From Methylophilus methylotrophus DSM 46235 = ATCC 53528 (GTDB lineage Bacteria > Pseudomonadota > Gammaproteobacteria > Burkholderiales > Methylophilaceae): 64,000 nt of DNA. The DNA lies in the NCBI RefSeq assembly GCF_000378225.1, contig NZ_KB905142.1, positions 62,001 through 126,000 on the forward strand, read 5' to 3'. The translations under genes and the position numbers were made by a program. Shown here one piece after another: positions 46,334 through 55,060 of this stretch; within the stretch, counting starts at the first letter, position 1, and each line of letters starts with the position of its first letter. The notes under the pieces are model-generated. The model was not told where the DNA came from and ran no database searches. It was given only the letters and a program-made list of their open reading frames with translations.

Positions 46334-46660
46334 TTATGTTTGCAAAGACGCGAGTTTGAGGCCAATGATGCCCGCAATAATGCAAATCAGACTAACTACT
46401 CGTAGCAGTGAAACCGGCTCGTTGAATAGCCAAATGCCACCAATTACCGTGCCGACTGCCCCAACGCCTACCCAGACGGCATAAGCAGTGCCGACTGGAA
46501 GCTGTTTAACACAAATGCCCAGTAACCAGATGCTAATGACCATAGCAACGATTGTCCAGAGCGATGGCCAGAACTTGCTAAAGCCATCAGTGTATTTTAG
46601 GCCTATTGCCCACGCTGTTTCAAATAAACCAGCAATCATTAATACCAGCCAGGTCATCAC
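46334..46660 (-). CDS. SMR-family transporter, SugE/Gdx-like
   Basis: A 108-residue protein with four membrane helices. The membrane-embedded Glu lies in LMIAGLFETAWAIGLKYTDGF, and the third helix carries LPVGTAYAVWVGVGAVGT, the signature of the SugE/Gdx subgroup that exports guanidinium. EmrE-type drug export is the alternative. I looked for a guanidine riboswitch in the 46-base gap to the upstream gene and saw none. An AAAAGGAA site precedes the ATG. Confidence 0.88.
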   Translation of the reverse strand: MMTWLVLMIAGLFETAWAIGLKYTDGFSKFWPSLWTIVAMVISIWLLGICVKQLPVGTAYAVWVGVGAVGTVIGGIWLFNEPVSLLRVVSLICIIAGIIGLKLASLQT

Positions 46661-46706
46661 ATTCCTTTTTGATGATTGATTGAAAATAGCTTGTGCAAGT
46701 AATTAT

Positions 46707-47423
46707 CTAAGACTGCACAGCGCTTAACTCATCTTCAGATAACCAGCGCCATTCTCCCGCTGCCAGCGTCTCCGGCAATGCCAGTTTACCAATTTGTATA
46801 CGCTTCAAACCTTCTACGCGGTTACCGATCGCAGCAATCATGCGTTTAACCTGGTGATATTTGCCTTCAGCCAGTGTCATATGAATGACTGTATCGCTCA
46901 GGCGAGTCACGGCCAGCGCTGCAATCGTCTCTTCTTCATCTATCAGTTTGACACCGGATAGCAAATGTTGCTGGTCAGTTTCACTCAGCGGATGTTTACA
47001 TGTGACTTCGTATACTTTAGGCACATGATGCTTGGGGGAGCTGATTTTATGAATAAATTGCCCGTCATCTGAAAGCAAAATCAGGCCTGTCGTATCTTCA
47101 TCGAGGCGGCCTATGCATTGAATGCCGCGTTCTACCAGGGGCGCAGGCAGGAGTGTATAGATGGTGGGATGAAACTGGGTTTTGTGCGTGCATTCGTAAT
47201 GCGCAGGTTTGTGCATCATGAGGTAGCTGTGTTCACGATACTCCCAGGATTCGCCTTGAACGGTGAAATGCAAATTGTTATCCAGGACAAACTTGGCGTC
47301 AGGATCATCGCAAAGTTCGCCATTCACGGTCACTTCTTCGTTGATAATCAAAATGCGGCACATTTTGCGTGTGCCAAAACCCTGCCTGTGCAGGATACGT
47401 TCCAGATCTAGTGTTTTTGCCAT
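46707..47423 (-). CDS. RsuA/RluF-family pseudouridine synthase
   Basis: A protein of about 238 residues with an N-terminal S4 RNA-binding domain (LERILHRQGFGTRKMCRILI, then VTVNGELCDDPDA) and a catalytic domain whose Asp lies in CIGRLDEDTTGLILLSDDG. The KYHQVKRMIAAIGNRVEGLKRIQIG segment is typical of this group. The frame extends to 47501, but MAKTLDLERIL at 47423 begins exactly at the S4 domain. Which rRNA uridine it modifies cannot be told. Confidence 0.88.
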   Translation of the reverse strand: MAKTLDLERILHRQGFGTRKMCRILIINEEVTVNGELCDDPDAKFVLDNNLHFTVQGESWEYREHSYLMMHKPAHYECTHKTQFHPTIYTLLPAPLVERGIQCIGRLDEDTTGLILLSDDGQFIHKISSPKHHVPKVYEVTCKHPLSETDQQHLLSGVKLIDEEETIAALAVTRLSDTVIHMTLAEGKYHQVKRMIAAIGNRVEGLKRIQIGKLALPETLAAGEWRWLSEDELSAVQS

Positions 47424-47611
47424 ATGTGAATTATACGTGAGGGCGCTTCTATAAATCCAAATTACTATGCCAGGCAAGGCGTGATAAAAAATTGCGAGCA
47501 TGCGTACGCATTGTCTGCTTAAATCGTCTGAACGTCGCAGACGCCTATAGTTGATATTTCAGAAGATATTTCCAGGCAGAGTCATCCAGGCAATTCACGT
47601 ATAATCCCGCC

Positions 47612-48403
47612 ATGGCCTTTAAACACATCACGTCCCGCGATAACCCGATTTTCAAGCAACTCCGCAAACTGGTTGACCAGTCACGTGAGCGCAAAAAAAC
47701 AGCGTCCACCTTACTGGAAGGAGTGCATTTGATAGAAGCCTACCTGCAGGTGTGGGGCGAGCCACGCTTGTTAGTTATTCCTGAAGGGAAAAGTAGTGTG
47801 GAGGCGACAGCACTGATCCAGCAACTGGCGGATGTGGATACCATGCTCCTGCCAACCTTGATGTTCGCAGAACTGGCGCCGGTTGCGTCTAGTAGTGGCG
47901 TCATGGCACTGGTGGATATCCCTGAAGCTCAAGTGCCTGCAAGCATCGATTTTGCTTTACTGATTGAGGATATCCAGGATCCGGGAAATCTGGGCAGTAT
48001 GCTGAGAACGGCCGCCGCAGCAGGCGTGCAAGTCGCTTACCTGACCAAAGGATGCACCGATGCCTGGTCACCCAAGGCGTTACGCGGCGGGCAGGGCGCG
48101 CAATTTGTGTTGCCTGTGATTGAGGCGGTGGACGCACTGGAAATAGTGAACAGCTTTGCAGGACAGACGTTGGCACTGACTATGCATGGTGAAGGTCTTT
48201 ATCAACAATCCCTGCGAGAGCCCGTATTGTTTGCAGTGGGAAATGAGGGCGCGGGAATTTCTGCTGCCTTGCAGTCAGCCGTCAATACCTGTGTCACCAT
48301 CCCCATGGCGCATCAAGGCACACTGGCGATAGAGTCACTGAATGCCGCAGCAGCAACGGCAGTGGCACTGTTTGAATGCCAGCGCCAGCGTACTAGCGTT
48401 TAA
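47612..48403 (+). CDS. TrmH/SpoU-family RNA 2'-O-methyltransferase
   Basis: A 263-residue enzyme. An N-terminal substrate-binding domain (ITSRDNPIFKQLRKLVDQSR, TLLEGVHLIEAYL) precedes the knotted SPOUT domain: motif 1 in EDIQDPGNLGSMLRTAAAAG, motif 2 in VGNEGAGIS and motif 3 in IPMAHQGTLAIESLNAAAAT. It resembles the rRNA methylase group close to RlmB. The gene is alone and faces hslO. Confidence 0.88.
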   Translation: MAFKHITSRDNPIFKQLRKLVDQSRERKKTASTLLEGVHLIEAYLQVWGEPRLLVIPEGKSSVEATALIQQLADVDTMLLPTLMFAELAPVASSSGVMALVDIPEAQVPASIDFALLIEDIQDPGNLGSMLRTAAAAGVQVAYLTKGCTDAWSPKALRGGQGAQFVLPVIEAVDALEIVNSFAGQTLALTMHGEGLYQQSLREPVLFAVGNEGAGISAALQSAVNTCVTIPMAHQGTLAIESLNAAAATAVALFECQRQRTSV

Positions 48404-48408
48404 ACCCA

Positions 48409-49269
48409 TTAATGCGTGACCTTGTGGTCATCATCCTCATCAAACAAGGCTAAGGCCTCATCTTCATCCACGACATAATGTTTGTGGCAAAAGTCACACT
48501 GGATTTCCACGCTCCCTTGCTCTTCAATGATGCTACGCACCTCAGCCAGACCGAGCATCTGCAACATATTGGTGACATTGGCTTGAGAACAACTGCAAAA
48601 AGTCTCTACCTCACGGCCACTGAACAAACGCACGTCCTCTTCGACAAACAGTCGTTGCAACAGGGTGATGGCCTCTAAATTGAGTAATTCTTCATCCGTG
48701 ACTGTTCCAGCCAAATGCTGGACACGATTCCAGCAATCGAGGTCATATTCTTGTTGTTGCGGCAGTTTCTGTAACAACAGGCCGGCGGCACGGTCGCCTT
48801 CAGCAGTCAACCATAGGCGGGTGTCAATTTGCTGCGAACGCAACATGTAATTCTCGAGCATCGTCGCTATATTGTCCCCCTCAAGTGGGACAATCCCTTG
48901 GTATGGTTCGCCCTGCTCAGGCATCAGGGTGATGACCAGCTGGCCTTGTGTTAGCCACTGGGTTAGACCATGGCCATGTAACTCGGCACTCACTTTGGCC
49001 GTGGCTCGAATATTCAGGTCTGATGTGCATTCCACCACTAATAGCTGCAAACTTCCCTGACTTTGCAGTTGTAGGATCAGTTTTCCCTGCATCTTGAGGG
49101 TGGCGGTCAGCAATACACTGGCAGCTGTGAATTCCCCGATCACTTTTTTCAGGGCGGGATCTAGCGTCTGGTGCTCAAGCGCCTTGAACAGGCTTTTATC
49201 CAGCATGACATGGTTGCCACGTACAGCGGATTGTTCAAAGATAAATGGATGTAACAGGTCAGTAGTCAT
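48409..49269 (-). CDS. hslO: Redox-regulated chaperone Hsp33
   Basis: A protein of about 286 residues activated by oxidation. The zinc-binding cysteines are near the C-terminus in EVETFCSCSQANV and VEIQCDFCHKHYVVD (CxC...CxxC). The N-terminal folding domain matches the family. The start is the ATG at 49269 (MTTDLLHPFIFEQ); the open frame extends to a TTG at 49302. It is divergent from a TonB receptor with a Fur box in the shared spacer. Confidence 0.95.
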   Translation of the reverse strand: MTTDLLHPFIFEQSAVRGNHVMLDKSLFKALEHQTLDPALKKVIGEFTAASVLLTATLKMQGKLILQLQSQGSLQLLVVECTSDLNIRATAKVSAELHGHGLTQWLTQGQLVITLMPEQGEPYQGIVPLEGDNIATMLENYMLRSQQIDTRLWLTAEGDRAAGLLLQKLPQQQEYDLDCWNRVQHLAGTVTDEELLNLEAITLLQRLFVEEDVRLFSGREVETFCSCSQANVTNMLQMLGLAEVRSIIEEQGSVEIQCDFCHKHYVVDEDEALALFDEDDDHKVTH

Positions 49270-49323
49270 AACGATTATTTTAACATTTCTCGTTGGTCTC
49301 AACTATGAACTTGAGTTTTTAAA

Positions 49324-49338
49324 TGATAACAATTATCA
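49324..49338 (+). promoter_or_regulatory. Fur box upstream of the TonB-dependent receptor
   Basis: TGATAAC-A-ATTATCA matches the 7-1-7 Fur core TGATAAT-N-ATTATCA at 13 of 14 positions. It lies 64 bases before the receptor start and 55 bases before the hslO start on the other strand, which suggests iron repression of the receptor. Confidence 0.75.
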
Positions 49339-49401
49339 TTAGCGAGATAATAAAATTAATCAATAATTATTAATAAGGTAGTAGAAGAGGATACGTAACA
49401 A

Positions 49402-51528
49402 ATGAAAATGACCCTGAAATGGATCAATGCAGCCGTTTTGTCTGCATTTTCGACCATTGCACTCTCTGATGATGTTAGCCAAGTCAAACCCCACTTTCTG
49501 GAAGTTCCTCGTGTTGATGTCATCGGGACTAAAGACCAGCAGTTCAAACAATCCAGTACATCCACTATTATTGAGCAACAAGAGCTTGAGAGTGCGCATG
49601 TGATGACCACTAATGAAGCTTTGCGCAAAGTGCCGGGTGTGGTAGTCAGGGATGAGGAGGGATTTGGGATGAGGCCTAATATCAGCATTCGTGGCCTCAA
49701 TCCTACCCGGTCAACCAAAGTATTGTTATTAGAAGACGGCATCCCTTTGGCATATGCACCGTATGGCGATAATGCTAGTTACTACTATCCCGCGATTGAC
49801 AGATTTTCTTCGATCGAGGTGCTTAAGGGGGCCGAACAGATCAAGTTTGGGCCGCAAACCATAGGCGGTGTCATTAATCATATCACTCCGAATGCCCCGC
49901 AAGCGTTTGGAGGGTATGTGAGCGCGACTGCTGGTAATCGTGACTTCTTGAATACCAAAATCAATGTCGGCGGCAACGGTATGTTGTTAGATTACACACA
50001 CAAGCAAGGCGATGGTGCGCGGGATAATACCTACCACAACGTCGATGATCTCAATTTTAAACTGACAAAAGCCATCAATGATTACCACGGCGTGACTTTT
50101 CGCGCCAACTATTTCAGTGAGGATTCGCAAGTCAGTTACTCTGGTTTAACAAGAGCAGAATATATCAATTTTGGTGGACGCTATAATCCATTCAAACGTG
50201 ATGATTTTGAAACGACACGCTATGGCACCTCAGTGACGCACGATTGGCAAATTTCGAGTGATTTGTCACTGATTACTAATTATTACTATAGCTACTTTAC
50301 GCGGGATTGGTGGCGTCAGCAAAGCAACTCTTCAGCGGGAAATATTGCGACTGGAGTAGGATGTGCAGCGGTAGGTAACGGACGTATCTTAGGGTTGGAA
50401 GTTGATACGGATACTTGTCAGGGGAATCAGGGGCGCTTACGTACTTATGACACTTATGGTGTTGAGCCTCGCCTGTCATGGAGTCATGACTTAGGTCAAT
50501 TGGACATTGGCATCAAAGCACACTATGAGGAGCAGCGTCGTGTTCAAAAAAACGGGACTTCAGCCAGCGCACGTGATGGCGCAATTTCAGAGAATAACTT
50601 TCGTGAGACCAATGCTTACTCTGGGTTCATCAGCAATAGATTTGATTTTGGTGACTTCCATTTAACTCCTGCGATTCGATATGAACACGTGGAAAATAAA
50701 CGAAAAAATGGCGCAACTTCTGCGTCTAGTCTAGTTACCCGTGGAGAGTCCACGATACATGAATGGGTGCCGGGTGTTTCACTTGCTTATACGCCAAACG
50801 ATCAATACACAGTATTTGCGGGGGTACATGAAGGTTTTGCACCACCGCGTACTGAAGACTTGATTGGTGCCAATGGCGGCTCAGTGGATGTGGGTGTTGA
50901 AAAGTCAAAAAATTATGAACTTGGATTCAGAGCTCGTCCGAACAAGGCGTTTAGTATTGAATCAACACTATTTTATAATGATTTTGATAACTTGATTGCC
51001 GTGGGTTCTGTGGCTAGTAATGTGGCGTTGTCAGAAGGAAAGGCGAAATTTGGAGGGCTGGAAATTTTAGGGCGTTATGATTTTGATAACGGTCTGTATA
51101 GCCGTATTGCCTACACGTGGCTGCCGCTGGCAGAGCAGGAGTCACCCTTCCGTAATGTCCTGACTAATGCAATAGTTGGGGGTAGTGCATCAGGTAATCG
51201 ACAACCTTATGCGCCAAAAAATACCGTCACAGCTGCTTTTGGCTACAAACTGGGGCAATGGGATGCTATGATTGAAGCGGTACATGTTGGCAGACAATAC
51301 GCTGACTTCGCCGAAACCAAGGTAGTGGATATTACGGGTCAGTTTGGTGAAATTTCAAGCTATACCATTTATAACGCTGCCATCAACTACAAGATGCCAG
51401 CATACAAAACGACGCTGTTTTTAGTTGGCAAAAACATCTTTGATAAAGAATATATCGTTGACCGTACCCGCGGAATTTTGACCGGGATGCCAGCATTGAT
51501 TCAAGTTGGGGCGCGTTACGACTTTTAA
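49402..51528 (+). CDS. TonB-dependent outer-membrane receptor (FecA-like, no signalling domain)
   Basis: A 708-residue receptor with signal peptide (MKMTLKWINAAVLSAFSTIA), plug domain (NEALRKVPGVVVRDEEGFGM, IRGLNPTRSTKVLLLEDGIP, EVLKGAEQIKFGPQTIGGV) and 22-strand barrel ending in RYDF, the usual C-terminal Phe. The plug resembles FecA of ferric dicitrate uptake, but the N-terminal extension needed to signal to FecR is absent. A TonB box may be RVDVIG. A Fur box lies upstream. Its terminator falls in the 3' end of gluQ. The siderophore is unknown. Confidence 0.9.
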   Translation: MKMTLKWINAAVLSAFSTIALSDDVSQVKPHFLEVPRVDVIGTKDQQFKQSSTSTIIEQQELESAHVMTTNEALRKVPGVVVRDEEGFGMRPNISIRGLNPTRSTKVLLLEDGIPLAYAPYGDNASYYYPAIDRFSSIEVLKGAEQIKFGPQTIGGVINHITPNAPQAFGGYVSATAGNRDFLNTKINVGGNGMLLDYTHKQGDGARDNTYHNVDDLNFKLTKAINDYHGVTFRANYFSEDSQVSYSGLTRAEYINFGGRYNPFKRDDFETTRYGTSVTHDWQISSDLSLITNYYYSYFTRDWWRQQSNSSAGNIATGVGCAAVGNGRILGLEVDTDTCQGNQGRLRTYDTYGVEPRLSWSHDLGQLDIGIKAHYEEQRRVQKNGTSASARDGAISENNFRETNAYSGFISNRFDFGDFHLTPAIRYEHVENKRKNGATSASSLVTRGESTIHEWVPGVSLAYTPNDQYTVFAGVHEGFAPPRTEDLIGANGGSVDVGVEKSKNYELGFRARPNKAFSIESTLFYNDFDNLIAVGSVASNVALSEGKAKFGGLEILGRYDFDNGLYSRIAYTWLPLAEQESPFRNVLTNAIVGGSASGNRQPYAPKNTVTAAFGYKLGQWDAMIEAVHVGRQYADFAETKVVDITGQFGEISSYTIYNAAINYKMPAYKTTLFLVGKNIFDKEYIVDRTRGILTGMPALIQVGARYDF

Positions 51529-52401
51529 CTAAACTCTTGCCAAGCGATTTATCTTCCAGTTGGAGATCGCCCAATGCCACACTGTATTTAGTGTGGCTTT
51601 TTTTATGGTGTCAGGCGGAGACTGCTGTAAAAAGCAAAGTGCCTGATATATGGTTTCAGCAGGTGACATATCAGCAATACTGGCGGCTAAGGTTTGTTTG
51701 CTGAGTTTTTGCCCTTGGTTGTTCAATACCAGTGGGATGTGTGCATACAGTAGAGGGGCGTAACCCAAGCATTGTTGCAGATATATCTGTCTCGTTGTCG
51801 ATTGCAGCAAGTCGGCTCCGCGGACCACATGGGTGATGCCTTGCATGGCATCATCCACCACCACTGCAAGCTGATAGCTAAACAGGCTATCTGCACGTTT
51901 GATCACAAAGTCGCCTATGTCCTGACCAATGTTATGTTGTTGCCTGCCGACAATCCTGTCTTCAAAGCTGATCTTCTCGGCAGGCGTTTTCAAACGCCAG
52001 GCGATAGATGTGTTTGGTTTAATGGGATGCTGTAGGCAGATGCCAGGATAGATGGCGCCTTCTATTCCCTGTTGAGTTGAGGAGTCGGCAATCTCCTTGC
52101 GTGAGCATGTGCAAGGGTAGGCAAGCCCCAAATTTCTTAACCGGGTGAGCGCTTGCTCGTAATACTCGCTGCGCTGGCTCTGGTAAACGATTTCTCCAGC
52201 CCATTCAAATCCGTAGCGATGTAGGGTGCGGATAATGTCGTCACTTGCGCCTTCGACCCGGCGGGTGGTATCCACATCTTCAATCCGCAACAGCCATTGC
52301 CCACCTTGACTTTTGGCATCGCAATAACTGGCGACAGCGGCCACCAGGGATCCAAAATGCAGGGGGCCGGTGGGGGAGGGGGCGAAACGACCAATCACCA
52401 T
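51529..52401 (-). CDS. gluQ: Glutamyl-Q tRNA(Asp) synthetase
   Basis: A protein of about 290 residues that adds glutamate to queuosine of tRNA-Asp. It is a truncated GluRS: VIGRFAPSPTGPLHFGSLVAAVASY (HIGH-like PxxxPTGPLHFG), WLLRIEDVDTTRR, YPCTCSRKEIAD and the KMSKS-like QGQKLSKQTLA, with no anticodon-binding domain. The frame opens at 52443, but MVIGRFAPSP at 52401 is the family start. The last 30 codons contain the terminator hairpin of the convergent TonB receptor gene. DUF3301 lies 11 bases upstream on the same strand. Confidence 0.93.
   Translation of the reverse strand: MVIGRFAPSPTGPLHFGSLVAAVASYCDAKSQGGQWLLRIEDVDTTRRVEGASDDIIRTLHRYGFEWAGEIVYQSQRSEYYEQALTRLRNLGLAYPCTCSRKEIADSSTQQGIEGAIYPGICLQHPIKPNTSIAWRLKTPAEKISFEDRIVGRQQHNIGQDIGDFVIKRADSLFSYQLAVVVDDAMQGITHVVRGADLLQSTTRQIYLQQCLGYAPLLYAHIPLVLNNQGQKLSKQTLAASIADMSPAETIYQALCFLQQSPPDTIKKATLNTVWHWAISNWKINRLARV
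51576..51604 (+). terminator. TonB-receptor terminator embedded in gluQ
   Basis: GCCACACT (51576-51583) pairs exactly with AGTGTGGC (51590-51597) around a 6-base loop, followed by seven T. It serves the receptor gene ending at 51528, although the same bases encode the C-terminal KKATLNTVW part of GluQ. Confidence 0.8.
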
Positions 52402-52412
52402 AGACTTCAGGT

Positions 52413-52721
52413 TTACTGGGTTACATAAGGTGGAATATGCCAAGCGACCAGTTGGCCGCCGCGCAGTTGCAGATGACAGGCCATGCGTTCTACCCCCTGG
52501 CTGGAAACATCAAAAGTATAAGTGCGCTGCAATTGCATGCGGCCATTGCCATCCCTGGCAAAGCCCACGCGTGAGCAGGCCACGGTTTCATCCAGAAATT
52601 GCAAGTGGCAACGGTCTGCCAGCTGGCGACCAATTTTGAGTGCAATTTCGCGTTTGGCGACAGAATCCATCCAAAACCAGGCGCCAGCCATCAATATGGC
52701 TAATAAAGCCCATTCAGCCAT
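52413..52721 (-). CDS. DUF3301 membrane protein
   Basis: A 102-residue protein with one N-terminal helix (MAEWALLAILMAGAWFWMDS) and a soluble part ending in RTYTFDVSSQGVERMACHLQLRG and the VAWHIPPY tail characteristic of DUF3301. The domain is widespread in betaproteobacteria and gammaproteobacteria, function unknown. It is upstream of gluQ by 11 bases and likely in one transcript with it. Confidence 0.8.
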   Translation of the reverse strand: MAEWALLAILMAGAWFWMDSVAKREIALKIGRQLADRCHLQFLDETVACSRVGFARDGNGRMQLQRTYTFDVSSQGVERMACHLQLRGGQLVAWHIPPYVTQ

Positions 52722-52803
52722 TGCTGTTCTCCGTTAAGACCATGTTGTGTTTCGGTGTATGATGGTGTCCAGTCAAAATCAAAACAGTATTCCTTAATCA
52801 AGT

Positions 52804-53478
52804 ATGAGCTCAACCCGCGAAGCAGAGGCTATTCAAGCTTATTATAATTTATTGCATAGCAAGGGCGCGGATGCCGCTATTATGGCGCAGCGCGATGCGT
52901 TGCTGGCAGAGTTGGGCCCTTTGCTGGAAAACCAGGAGTGTACCAGTACTGCCTACCGTCAGGCGGTCGATCATTGCCTGGAAGGCAAACCGGCACAAAT
53001 GTGGCCGGAGCTGCTGACCATTATCCGTGAGTTTTACCCGTTTTGGCGCGGAGATGTCAAAGCCGTGATGCAATATGCTGACACAGTGGGTTTCGAGTTG
53101 CATCCTATCGGCTGGCAGCCAGCCGTCATTGATCTGCAATCGGTGTGGCCAGCGTTACAGTCTGAAAAATTTGAGACTTCAGAGCTTTGGGCGCTCAACG
53201 GGTATGTCAAAGCCCTGAAATCCATGGACAACAAACAGGATATGGAGATAGAAATCCGTACCCGCATGGCCAAGCTCATGTTGTTGCGATTACGTGAGGC
53301 ACCTCTGTCAGAGAAAAATGCCTACCGGATTACAGCAGATGCCACTTTACCGCTGTTCAATCTTAAAAATACCCGTCACCTGTTTTTAAACTCAGTGCGT
53401 GAGTTTTATTATTTCTGGGCCGCCCATCCTGAGGCGGTTGAAATGCTCAAGCAGTTGCAACCACCTGAAATCATATAA
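52804..53478 (+). CDS. Hypothetical protein upstream of amtB
   Basis: A 224-residue soluble, mainly helical protein with no signal peptide. I do not recognise it. Segments include EFYPFWRGDVKAVMQYADTVGF and an aromatic C-terminal RHLFLNSVREFYYFWAAHPEAVEML. It precedes amtB by 200 bases, but the sigma-54 promoter between them means it is not simply its operon partner. The gene looks well translated (good start, normal codon use). Confidence 0.6.
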   Translation: MSSTREAEAIQAYYNLLHSKGADAAIMAQRDALLAELGPLLENQECTSTAYRQAVDHCLEGKPAQMWPELLTIIREFYPFWRGDVKAVMQYADTVGFELHPIGWQPAVIDLQSVWPALQSEKFETSELWALNGYVKALKSMDNKQDMEIEIRTRMAKLMLLRLREAPLSEKNAYRITADATLPLFNLKNTRHLFLNSVREFYYFWAAHPEAVEMLKQLQPPEII

Positions 53479-53481
53479 AAA

Positions 53482-53516
53482 TGCACTTAAAAAGTGCAAT
53501 GCACTTTTGATGTGTC
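53482..53516 (+). promoter_or_regulatory. NtrC-type binding sites upstream of amtB
   Basis: TGCACTT-AAA-AAGTGCA (53482-53498) is a perfect palindrome with the GCAC-N7-GTGC spacing of NtrC sites. A second, imperfect site GCAC-N7-GTGT follows at 53501-53515. They lie about 75-110 bases upstream of the sigma-54 promoter, the usual enhancer position. Confidence 0.65.
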
Positions 53517-53578
53517 AATTTTGGTGCAAATAGGCACACTTCCAAAACGTATTCCTTTTTAAATCAATTATTTAAAGG

Positions 53579-53594
53579 TGGTCTGATATTTGCT
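53579..53594 (+). promoter_or_regulatory. Sigma-54 promoter of amtB
   Basis: TGGTCTGATATTTGCT gives GG at 53580-53581 and GC at 53592-53593, the required GG-N10-GC spacing of -24/-12 promoters (consensus TGGCAC-N5-TTGC). It lies about 85 bases before the amtB start, with NtrC-type sites upstream. Confidence 0.7.
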
Positions 53595-53679
53595 TAAGAT
53601 TTCGCGCTCAGGATAGAGCACTTTTAAATAAGGCGTTAAAAGCGCCAGTTTTGAATATAAATATAGTTCGGAGAGCGAA

Positions 53680-54867
53680 ATGGAAGCATTAGTGTCAGCA
53701 AATGACGTCTTGTTTGTATTGCTGGGAGCCATTATGGTGCTGGCGATGCATGCCGGGTTTGCCTTTTTGGAAGTCGGTACCGTGCGTCAAAAAAACCAGG
53801 TCAATGCCCTGGTTAAAATCATGGTGGATTTTTGTGTCTCTACCATTGCCTATTTTTTTATTGGTTACACCATTGCCTATGGCATCAACTTTTTTAGCGG
53901 AGCAGACGTACTGGCCGCCAAAAGTGGCTACGACCTCGTCAAATTCTTTTTCCTGCTGACCTTTGCAGCGGCAATTCCAGCCATTGTATCTGGCGGGATT
54001 GCAGAACGTGCCAAATTCAATCCGCAAATGGCGGCTACCTTTCTGATTGTCGGCTTCGTCTACCCATTTTTCGAAGGCATTGCCTGGAATGGCCACTTCG
54101 GCTTCCAGGAATGGTTAAAAAACAGCTTTGGTGCCAATTTCCACGATTTTGCCGGCTCTATTGTCGTGCATGCCATGGGCGGTTGGATTGCTCTGGCGGC
54201 TGTTATTCTTCTGGGGGCGCGAAATGGGCGCTATAAAGAGGGTAAGTTGCATGCCTATCCACCTTCCAACATCCCTTTCCTGGCTTTGGGCGCCTGGATC
54301 CTGACCGTGGGCTGGTTTGGCTTTAATGTGATGTCTGCACAATCTATCCAGAACATTTCTGGCCTGGTCGCCGTCAATTCCCTGATGGCCCTGGTTGGTG
54401 GAACGCTGGCCGCGCTGGTGCTGGGTAAAAATGACCCCGGTTTTGTGCATAACGGTCCTCTGGCAGGCCTGGTTGCAGTGTGTGCCGGTTCTGACATCAT
54501 GCATCCATTAGGCGCATTGGCTACCGGTGCCGTTGCAGGTGCTTTGTTTGTGTGGGCGTTCACCATGACACAAAACCGTTTGAAAATTGACGATGTGCTC
54601 GGTGTATGGCCGTTACATGGCTTATGCGGTGCCTGGGGTGGGGTTGCCGCAGGGATTTTCGGTTCTGACAGCTTGGGGGGCATGGGCGGCGTGAGTGTGA
54701 TGAGCCAGTTGTTAGGCACCCTCGCTGGCGTACTGATTGCCCTCGTCGGTGGCGGAATTGTTTACGGTGTATTGAAAAAACTGGTTGGTATCCGCCTGGA
54801 TAAAGAGGCAGAGTTTGATGGTGCTGACCTGAGCATACACAAGATTCCATCCGTTTCTGCAGACTAG
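53680..54867 (+). CDS. amtB: Ammonium transporter
   Basis: A 395-residue channel protein with about 11 membrane helices. Amt signatures include FAFLEVGTVRQKNQVNALVKIMVDF, DFAGSIVVHAMGGWIALAAV (pore Asp and twin-His region), GPLAGLVAVCAGSDIMHPLGAL and WPLHGLCGAWGGVAAGIFG. It has no cleaved N-terminal signal. A GAGAG site precedes the ATG. Transcription is probably nitrogen-controlled through NtrC and sigma-54. No glnK is adjacent, unlike many amtB loci; it may be elsewhere. Confidence 0.95.
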   Translation: MEALVSANDVLFVLLGAIMVLAMHAGFAFLEVGTVRQKNQVNALVKIMVDFCVSTIAYFFIGYTIAYGINFFSGADVLAAKSGYDLVKFFFLLTFAAAIPAIVSGGIAERAKFNPQMAATFLIVGFVYPFFEGIAWNGHFGFQEWLKNSFGANFHDFAGSIVVHAMGGWIALAAVILLGARNGRYKEGKLHAYPPSNIPFLALGAWILTVGWFGFNVMSAQSIQNISGLVAVNSLMALVGGTLAALVLGKNDPGFVHNGPLAGLVAVCAGSDIMHPLGALATGAVAGALFVWAFTMTQNRLKIDDVLGVWPLHGLCGAWGGVAAGIFGSDSLGGMGGVSVMSQLLGTLAGVLIALVGGGIVYGVLKKLVGIRLDKEAEFDGADLSIHKIPSVSAD

Positions 54868-54922
54868 GAACTTAGAGGTTTTAACCTTAAATTATTAACT
54901 TTTTCGAAGATATAACCAATAA

Positions 54923-54953
54923 AAAACCTGCCCTCTTTGTGGCAGGTTTTTTT
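54923..54953 (+). terminator. Terminator after amtB
   Basis: AAAACCTGCC (54923-54932) pairs with GGCAGGTTTT (54941-54950) and is followed by further T. It lies 55 bases after the amtB stop. Confidence 0.85.
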
Positions 54954-55060
54954 ATTGTGCTTCTGTAAATGTTGAATGTCTTGTTAATATCCGCCTGAAT
55001 ATATCCAATGCTTATGCGCGCCCGCATTGACTTTAAATGATTATCAGACAAGGAAATTGT

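Noticed and set aside
46661-46706. Guanidine riboswitch ahead of the Gdx-like exporter
   Set aside because: The spacer is only 46 bases and shows no paired hairpins with ACGR loops.
47424-47501. N-terminal extension of the pseudouridine synthase
   Set aside because: The S4 domain begins right at the ATG at 47423; the upstream 26 codons do not fit the family.
54960-55060. ModE operator ahead of modA
   Set aside because: Only a scattered ATATAT; no paired TATATA half-sites with the required spacing.
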